A DNA stretch of 64,000 bases from positions 2,232,001 through 2,296,000 of the forward strand of contig NC_071670.1 of NCBI RefSeq assembly GCF_028554725.1. Direction: 5' to 3'. Source of the stretch: Zeugodacus cucurbitae. Taxonomy: Eukaryota > Arthropoda > Insecta > Diptera > Tephritidae. A program made the position numbers and the translations under genes. The notes beneath the pieces were generated by a model that did no database searches, was not told the origin of the DNA, and saw only the letters and a list, made by a program, of their open reading frames with translations. Positions 56,001 to 64,000 of the stretch are shown here, in pieces (position 1 is the first letter of the stretch; each line of letters starts with the position of its first letter).

Positions 56001-59000
56001 AGATCAAGATAGTTAAGATGAAGATAGATGAAGATATTTGTCAAAAAGGTATTAGTTATTAATCTACAATTCTATAAGTGTTTTACTCTAAACATTAATT
56101 GATTTAATTAAAATCTTAATTTACGCAATTAAAATCTAAATTGACAGAATTAAAACATTAATTCACTCAACCAATTGAACGATTTTAAAAGCTTTTAGAA
56201 TATATATTTTCAAGCAATCGCTTACAACATTCTGACACTTTAAATATCTCTTAGTGAAATTAAGTGAATTTACATAATTTACTGACCTTTTGTTAGTATA
56301 TTTATATCTTTTTTACGTTTAATGCCAATGAAAGCATTTTTATTTGTGCTTTATAAGACTTCACTGCTAATTTTTAAGTACTTGAAAGTAACTGTGTCAG
56401 AGTTGCCCTTTTATTGGTGTGATTTGTGTCTGTCTGTCGTAGTTAAAAAAGTGGACTTACATACTTATTTCAAGTAATTCTCTGTTAAAAATGTAATTAA
56501 AATGTTATTAAACATGTTGAATAGCAGTAAATTGCGCTCAAATTGTGTTTGAAGCATTGGGGGAAAGGTTTCACCCTGCAAACATACACAAATTTCTCTG
56601 TGAGTGGATGTGTGAAGATACTCATTCAGGCTTGTCCATTAGCATTTTAATTACGTTTTTGGATTCTGTTTTTATTGTGTGCTTCTATTTTAATCCCTTT
56701 TAACATGACATTTAATATCGTAGAGTCTCCCACAGTAGTCTGCATAAATTATGCCAATTTTTTTTTGAGGGTTCACATCATTTCCATACATTATCGCAAT
56801 GCAATTTTACCTCAAATTCATACGTGAATATATGTGTATTGGGTTCGAGGACTCGGTTGTAATAATATAAAGGCTTGCTAAAATACCATTACCTGTACAT
56901 ACGTATCCACTTTTTTCAACTTTGTTAAAAAAGTGGTGCCATTTCGGTGATTTCGGTTGGGTGTATGCATGTAAACGCACCCATATTGCTTTTCGAACAT
57001 TACAGCTGTCATAATACTCAGTGTTTTTATAAAATCCAATGAAAATGTACTAAAAATGCTATTAATTTACATCGAAATACGTATATCCACAAAATTTACG
57101 TGTATTTCATTGAAAATAAGTACAAATCACTGTCACCATAAACACTATAAATTGCCGTTATTTATTTTATTTACTTCAAGTTCATGGCTTCCTGCAAGTC
57201 TTAAATTTGTTGAACTTAATCCAACGATCAGTTTCAATAAAGCCATAACAGTTTTTGCCGCACTCTGCCAAAAGTTTAATGAAGAGTGTCAGTCGATGAG
57301 TAAGTGAGGACGTGCGTGTGTTTGTTTACTTTCGGTGACAGTTGACAGGCCGCAGGTAAATGACATTGTCTGCTGTTCAAAAATCGAAAATTTAAGTTTA
57401 CATTTGGCGCTGGGCTCAGCTGGTTTTGGCAAAGACAGTAGGCAGGCACTTTGAGGCCATTGGTAGTAATATTGCAGCTCTCGTTCTCTTTTGTCAGCTT
57501 TTGTTTGAATCAGTTATACGTTTTAAGACTATTAAAGAAATGTTTTAGCTAGGCCGTCGACGTTAAACTTGTTCTTTTGCTGAATTTGTGATATAAATTT
57601 CTTGTTTTGTTATAAAATTCTAGTTACCTTGCATACTTTTAGGCGCTAAAACGTCATTTCTTTACAATTTCTTCATTCCGACAAAAGTTTAACTTTTCTT
57701 AAGCTTAACTTCGATTTTGGCTATATTTCTTAGTATAATATGTAAGCGGAAGGTTACTCATCCATTCCGAGGCAGATTGATTTCGTATATGCACATATTT
57801 TTTAAAGCATACCTTTAGGTTGCAGCGTATTCTTTATTTGAGGGTTTAAGAAAAGTTGTTTAACTACGAATTTGGCATTCCTTCTTAGTATAAAATGTTG
57901 AAGGAAGTTTTGTTATCCATTCCAAGGCAAGATTGATTTGGTATCGGCTTCTTTTTTTCTAAAGCATACCTTTAGGATGCAAAGTATTTGTTATTATTTG
58001 TATTTGTATTTAATATAGAAGGTTGCATAAAGTTCTTTCAATGGCTAATATTTTCTCATGTAGGCTTCTAATCTGAAAGCGATTAACTTCGTTCAAGAAC
58101 AAGTTTCTCAAGTGCAATTCAACTTAGAACCTTGAGAGTGTGTGGTAAAGAGGAAATTTTCAAAATTTATTGGTTCTCAGCTCTAAATTTTTTTTTATAA
58201 ACATAAACTGAATTGATCATTTTTATTTCGTGTCGGTCTTGTGTCGAAATATTCACTGATGTAACGAGTTTTATGGAAGGTAGTTAAATTTATGATTAAT
58301 TGATTTTTTTATATGATTTTTTATTTAGATTTTTTATCAATATATGATTTGATAAATTATTTTTTTAAATGTTTTTTTTTTTTATTGACATCTGTTATCA
58401 GAATCTTTAAAGCAAAAAAGAAACGGAAATATGTAATTTATGACTTCATTTCCTTTCCAATACATTTCATATTTATTATCCACATTTTTTTTTTTGAGTT
58501 TCTTCTTGTAATGACCGTCATGTAAACCTACGAAAATCCAATACGAAATTTATGGACTGCGAATAATTCGCATATTTTCGCATTACATTGCGCAACGAAA
58601 AATCGATTAATTTAAATTTAATGAGGCTACAGAACGCTGGTCGCCAGCAGCTGGAGTAATGAAGAAACGCACGAAATGTATAAAAGTAATAAAATAAATA
58701 AAATAGCAGAAACAAAAAAAAATATTTTTTTCATATAAATTATAAATCACTTTTATTTTTTAATAATTAACTAAAAATATACATATTTTATTGCCTGCCG
58801 ATAAGAAGAAACCACATAAATGAAATGTGGCAAATCATTTTCGCATATTTTGTTTTTATCTGTTTTGCTCTTTCGGCGGTGCTTTAATGCTTAATGACCC
58901 TGTGTGTGCGCGCCGTGTCAGCCAAATGCCGCCACCGCTGACAGCAGCTGTCAACACTTCGCCAGCAATTGTTGTACTATTGACTACAGCAACATGAATA

Positions 59001-59779
59001 TATTTGTTTATCAGTGTTATTAACGATGAAAAACAAAAAAAAATACAAAAACAACATTAAGGAAAACAACAAATTATTTACAGCTCAAAAAACGTGTTGC
59101 AAGTTTATTTTTGTTTTTGCATTGTGATTGTCGGCCGTGGGCGTTCGCTTGAGGCTGTGTGCAGTGCGGGGGGTTTGTGTGACAGTGGCACATAATTTGA
59201 GTTTCTGAAGCGTTGAAATGTGCTATTCGCAACTTGTATATTGACATTGATTCATTTATTTATTGCCGCACACAATTTTATGCAATTTCACAATTTCTTT
59301 TTTGTTTAAATATTTGTAAATAGCTAAAAGTGATTAATTAATTACGCAATGCCTTCAATTGATTTCCGGTCACATGTTTACTTAATACAGTTTGAAAGTG
59401 ATTGATTTGAGTGATTGAATAAAACCAGTTTCCAACTTTTTGTATATAAGATATTTAGCATACTTTTGAGCGCCAATAATTTTGATACTCGTATTAATAT
59501 GACCTTTCACACAGGGTTGTCATGCTCCAAGTTTATACCAAGAATTCATTTCCAAGTAGAGAGAGAGTAGAGAGATATACCGCTAAGTCCTTTGAATCAA
59601 CGTTTGTGTAAATAGGGGTATAATTAAGGTATTTCTATATTACAATTAGCCCCTGTCACTTAGCGCATCCGAAATTTAAATATTTTAAAGAGGGGTGTAT
59701 GCTATTTCCTATAAAATTTTTGATAAATACATTCTTTTGTTGCAGCGATAGACTCGTATTTACAATTGTGCTGAAGTAC
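56001..59779. other. AT-rich interval, no gene seen
   Basis: No domain-bearing frame. Two similar segments, about 57,720-57,830 and 57,880-57,980, share TTAGTATAA, GAAGG...TTATCCATTCC.AGGCA.GATTGATTT and AAAGCATACCTTTAGG, a diverged tandem duplication of about 160 bases. A GC-richer patch with CCGCCACCGCTGACAGCAGC lies at 58,905-58,980. Confidence 0.5.
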
Positions 59780-60190
59780 TAGGTAGGTAGGTAAAGTGGA
59801 TGTCTCACGTCGCACTTAGCCCTTTAGGAGGCCCATTATGACTCCACCGGGACTATAATCCCCTCACACAAGTCTTGATAAACTGGTTCAATTCAACAAG
59901 TTTTGTAAATGCAACCTCGAAGACATCGGCAATAAAATCATGTCCGATCGTTGTTTTTCTTTTCCTGTACAAGGCTTTGCATCCACATAGAAGATGTTCT
60001 ACAGTCTCCTCCTTTTCTACTTCTTGGCTGCTTTCGCAATAGTCATTGTATGGTGCCCCCAGTCTACTGGCATGCCTACCTGTTAACACTCCTACTCGTG
60101 TTTTTAAGTACATTTCCATTCAAGCCACGTAGACCAGGGAGTCCTGCTTCCAACCATTTAAGTGACTCTATAGCTTCCGTTACTGATCAT
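59780..60190 (-). mobile_element. Non-LTR retrotransposon 3' relic (ORF2 C-terminal tail)
   Basis: The minus-strand frame reads VGVLTGRHASRLGAPYNDYC, then EETVEHLLCGCKAL and a Leu/Arg-rich end to a stop near 59,853. This is the LTGH..GRHA.RLG.P.ND.C...EETVEHLLC.C.AL pattern of the C-terminus of jockey/I-type insect LINEs. The 3' UTR and a TACC/TAGGTAGG simple-repeat tail follow at 59,781-59,850. Everything upstream of the tail is missing or decayed. Confidence 0.8.
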
Positions 60191-61884
60191 TAGCTCAGAC
60201 TCAAGCAGTCTTGAAATCTATAATTCAGAGCAGTGTGGCAAATTTACAACTTAACATCAGATCTCGCGCTTTGTTCAAACGCAAAGCCTTTAGAAACATA
60301 AGCATTGAGTCACTTAGACTCTGATTATCAATAAACCTATGTCTATTCAGAGCCATTACGGTTGCATGCAGCCAATTGTCGTGGGAACAGAGACCGTTAG
60401 TCAAAGTATCTTGCTTAAGGATGATATTTTAAGCATTCTGAAGACTTAAGAACGAAGGGTCTAGAGCACCATTAGACATGTTCTATTAGGAATAGTTTTA
60501 GTAGAAGCTATGGAGAGTTTTTAAGTTTAAAAACGTCATAACTCAAAAGTATTGGTTTCATTTAGTGAATAAGAATTGTCATGTGTGTCGGTTTGGTTTC
60601 ATATATATCGAATCAGATCTATGATTATTACATTGTTTTCGATTCATGGTACCGTCGCAATTTAAGATCTCCTATTTAATAAAGCTTAGTATGCTATGCA
60701 TTGGTGTCAGAAGACAAGAAATCGATTGAAATATTGGTTGTGATATATAATTTGAACAAAGGCGTGAATTTTCGATTTTGCTCCACCAGGTTTCACTGTC
60801 AACTTGTTTATTTATCAAAGCTGAGCGAAAGAAATATATTATTCTTCGTCATCGATGTCTGATTTTATTATGGAGGATATTATTCAATTAGGCCTGTCTG
60901 TATATTTCTATAATTTCCGTTTACGGTTATAAATAAACGCAGATCTATTGTATTTACTCAATGGGCGCATGGCGATGGAAATTTATGCCGCTTTCCAACA
61001 CTGTTCATTCACAGGCAGGCAGGCAGGCAGGCAATCTGTCGAGTAAAGTCATAAAAATCTTCGATACATTTACGAGCTCACCTGCAACGGCATTTATTGC
61101 CGTACAAGTTTATGCCAATTCCGCTGTGTTCTTGTTATTGTTGCTATTTTTTTTTTGTTGACATAATTGTACTCGTATTGTATACGCATTGTCGGGCATA
61201 TTATTAAGGCAGCCAATTTTAATGGATAAATAAAGCGGAGGAATGGCAAGAGGAGAATGGGTAAATGGAAATGCGACGACCAAATACCGTGACCTTGGTC
61301 ATTTATGGGCGCAGCAAGACATAGGGGTGTCGAGAAGGTGCGAAATAAGAGGAAAATAAAGCATACAACAACAACAACACAAGTGAGCGCAAAAACTCGC
61401 AAGCAACACGCACAGAAATAGCAAAAGAACCAACAAAAACAACAAACGAAATGCAGAAAAATATATATCAGCCGCAACAAAAATAACAACAACACAGTGG
61501 CGTGGAATGCTAACGATGCAGGAAAAGTAAATAAAGTGCAGATAACAATAAAAACGTAGCCGTTTGAGGTTATGTCGCTATAAAATAAGACAAGAAAGTA
61601 GAAATTGGCGAAGTAAATGTCTGCGTGGTCTTACAGTGTGGCAAATGTGCGAAGTAAAGTGTTAAGGGAGCAGTGCGAAAGAAATGGCGACAACAACACG
61701 AAACAAGCGAAAATAAAAATTGCACATATTTCATGATTATTCGAAGCGGTGAGTGCTGCAGCAATAAAGCAGCAAGCGATAAAAGCCGAAGACTGGCGAC
61801 TGCAGGCGGCTGCAGACGATTTGGAGTGTTGTCGCTGTGTGGCAAATGGAGTAGTCAGTGTGGGAAATACAGAATATAGAGTAA
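60191..61884. other. Interval with leader-like sequence, no gene called
   Basis: A (GGCA)n run lies at 61,012-61,033. From about 61,360 to 61,750 the sequence is rich in CAA/AACAAC and resembles fly 5' leaders. GAAGCG followed by a GTGAGT donor at about 61,750 could end an untranslated exon, but no start site or acceptor is secure. Confidence 0.35.
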
Positions 61885-62290
61885 TGGTATTCGAAAGTTC
61901 TTAATATCTATCAAGAACCCATAAGCTCGGTTTGGATCTTCAGAATTTTTTGATCTTCAGAAATTTGGGATCCTTAGAACATCACTTCATCATCAAACAA
62001 TGTCGGCCTATATATTCAGAAGCTGTTGGAAATATTTATCGGACCGATAAGCTTGCCTTAGATCTTGACAAATTTGGGATCCTTAAATAATGGTAATTTC
62101 ATTATAGAACAATGTCGACTAAGATCTTCAGAAGGTGTTAGAAAACTTCATCGGACCCATAAGCTCTGTTTGGATCTTCAAAAATGTGGGAACCCTAGAA
62201 CATCAATTCATTATTGGACTTAAAATCTCTGCTTTGATCTTCAGAAGGTGTTGGAAAACTTCATCGGACCGATCATCATTCTGGAAAAGA
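61885..62290. repeat. Degenerate tandem repeat, unit about 115-125 bp
   Basis: GGATCTTCAGAA..TTGGGATCCTTAGAACATCA...CAGAAG.TGTTGGAAA..TTCATCGGACC.ATAAGCT recurs three to four times with substitutions. It ends where the RT fragment at 62,300 begins. Confidence 0.7.
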
Positions 62291-62299
62291 CGCACGACA

Positions 62300-62505
62300 A
62301 TCAGATCGGCACCCAACAGCATTTTGTCCACTTCAAAGCCAGTTTATCACTGACAGGAGCTGCTTTTCCTGTTGCTGACTGATACATTTGATATTCCTGC
62401 GAAACTCTTACGGTTATGTAGAACCCTCTCGTGCGGCTTCTTCCATATGATGATGGAAAAAGTGATACGTTCCGCTAATCTGAACCGCAGTATGTATTCT
62501 AAAAT
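62300..62505 (+). mobile_element. LINE reverse-transcriptase fragment with internal deletion
   Basis: Plus-strand frames read QQHFVHFKASL, then TDTFDIPAKLLRLCRT and, directly joined, LSCGFFHMMMEKVIRSANLN. These match LFVDFKAAFDS, EFGIPAKLIRLCKLT and LSCDFFNLMLEKIIRAAELN of the 40-41.5 kb element. About 28 residues, including the RGFRQG motif, are missing between the last two blocks. It is a dead fragment of a related copy in the opposite orientation. Confidence 0.75.
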
Positions 62506-64000
62506 AGTCCGAAAATGTTCCTCATATATTTTTATAGACCTTGATCCACAGACCTGAAACGAAAGCACTGTTAACGTGAAACTAACACTTTGCCTCTCAG
62601 AGTGAAACCCCGGAATCAAAATACCGAAATTTAAACTCCAAAACATTTTATTTTTCGGGATTAAAGCCATCAAGCGCCTTGGAAAATATATAAACATAAT
62701 AAAATGCAATAGCGCTTTAAGAAATAGGATATATGCAGCTTGTTATCAAGAAGACAGCAACTAAACCCAAGAATCGTTGAAGAAACGCATTAGCAGAAGC
62801 AAACAAAAAAGCAAACATTGCAGTCCGCATCTAGGTCCCCAATGCGAGCAATAAAAGTCAACCGAAATGGCGTTACACGTGTCGTTAACATGCAGCGCAC
62901 GAGCGCTTCCATCCATCCCCAGCAATGTGGTGAAGAGCGAACGGGCGTACTAAGTTGCGGTAAATGCAAATAATCGCAAATAGTGACAGTGAACTACAAG
63001 AATAGACGTTCGCAGCCAAGCAGCCAGTGTCCACTATCTTGTGGCAACAAAGCATTTTCCAAGTGCGACGCCACGTCATTGCACTCGCAATGTATCGTTC
63101 GGCGGGTGAAAGTGCAGCAAACTATTGTGTATCAAGTCGGACAGTCACACTGCAATAGACATTACAACAGCAATAAGTCTTGATATATTAAAAGCTGCTT
63201 CCGAGAAATTCAATTGTTCAAGCTCCTCCGTAGTGGGCGAGTGTCTGAGTTCGTAGCGCTTTGCGGCGCACTATCGTCTGGTACTTGCAGTTGGCTGGTT
63301 GCCATACGTGTGATGAATGCGACACTTCCATGTGGTTGCGTGGTCACTTGACATGGGGGCGCCGACATTTGTCAATACTGTTTACTCGCCGAGACGAAGT
63401 TATTGAATGTGTATTGTTGTAGAAAGTGTGTGTGTGATTGTAATTGATAGTGAGAAGTTGCCAGTTTTTTTAGCAGCTAACTTTTTGTGCGAAAATCGGA
63501 AAACCTTCCCTGTTATAATTTGGCCGATTGCCATAGCTGGGGCTTGTAGATTTATATGTGGTCTAATACTTCTTTGGCTGTTATTTTGTTAATTGTTTAA
63601 TTTTATATTCAAGAGACTACTATTTCTGTTAAAGCAATCGGCCTTGACACTATTACTAATTAATTTACAAAGTGAGAACAGTTTATAAGGCAAATAAGTT
63701 GCCAGAAACAGCGATATAAAGCAGTAAAGCTGTAGTAATAACGTGAAGTATACGTACAATAATGTATAGTATGAGCACAATTTGATTTTAACACCAATTT
63801 TCTTATTAATACAGAAACGTTAAGGGGAGAACAGTTTATTTGTCCATTGACAAAAGATATATAAAGCATGTATGCGGTAAAATTGTTCCATTTATGAAAA
63901 TAAAACGATAATTGCAGATTTAGAATGGGAACAGTTTGAGTGGGATCAGTTTTTTTGCTGCAATATTTGCTGATATGATTAAATTAAATGTGTAAATTAT
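62506..64000. other. Right end of window, no gene called
   Basis: The part from about 62,870 to 63,400 is GC-richer than its surroundings, like promoters or leaders elsewhere in the window, but I find no initiator/DPE pair and no frame with protein character. The rest is AT-rich with nothing recognised. Confidence 0.4.

Noticed and set aside
1..64000. CRISPR arrays, operons, bacterial-type features
   Set aside because: The window is eukaryotic nuclear DNA with introns; the tandem arrays have no spacer structure of CRISPR type.

Overview
This is AT-rich higher-dipteran (fly) nuclear DNA. GT-AG introns split conserved insect genes, fly core-promoter motifs (TATA/Inr, Inr/DPE, DRE-like, E-box) are present, and mariner-, pogo- and LINE-type debris is abundant. 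Several dispersed repeats look like families I recall from true fruit flies (Tephritidae: Bactrocera, Ceratitis and relatives). That assignment is inference; no species call is possible from sequence alone.

Layout. (1) 1-25.4 kb: strawberry notch (sno), plus strand, modelled here as 15 coding exons (1,564 aa) with a 15.2 kb second intron that holds only repeat debris. (2) 27.4-28.7 kb: Coq5, the mitochondrial ubiquinone-pathway C-methyltransferase, three exons, plus strand. (3) 30.7-31.1 kb: a weak two-exon candidate for a 53-aa protein. (4) 33.3-35.8 kb: a TATA-driven gene for a secreted Ala/Pro/His-rich protein, probably a cuticle or other extracellular structural protein, with a 60-nt stop-free intron near the 3' end. 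(5) 36.4-64 kb: no complete gene. It has a strong Inr+DPE promoter candidate (36,369), two candidate small exons (52.1 and 53.3 kb), LINE fragments, a mariner relic, several MITEs, a 1.1 kb dispersed element and tandem repeats. It may be the long 5' intron region of a gene ending beyond the window, or a gene-poor interval.

Most unusual feature. At 54.0-56.0 kb there is a large imperfect palindrome centred near 55,007. Its inner arms are tandem repeats of about 42 bp. Each repeat carries a perfect AGGTCA-N-TGACCT inverted repeat with 1-bp spacer (the ideal ecdysone-receptor type site) and a GTAAACA forkhead-type site. The eight left-arm palindromes are spaced exactly 42 bp apart, about four DNA helical turns. 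The centre is a separate tandem array of GATCACGTGATGTCA. Whether this is a mobile satellite or a working hormone-response array is not known.

The conserved genes do not form a functional cluster: sno encodes a nuclear helicase-like regulator tied to Notch/EGFR signalling, Coq5 is mitochondrial metabolism, and the 33.5 kb gene encodes a secreted protein.
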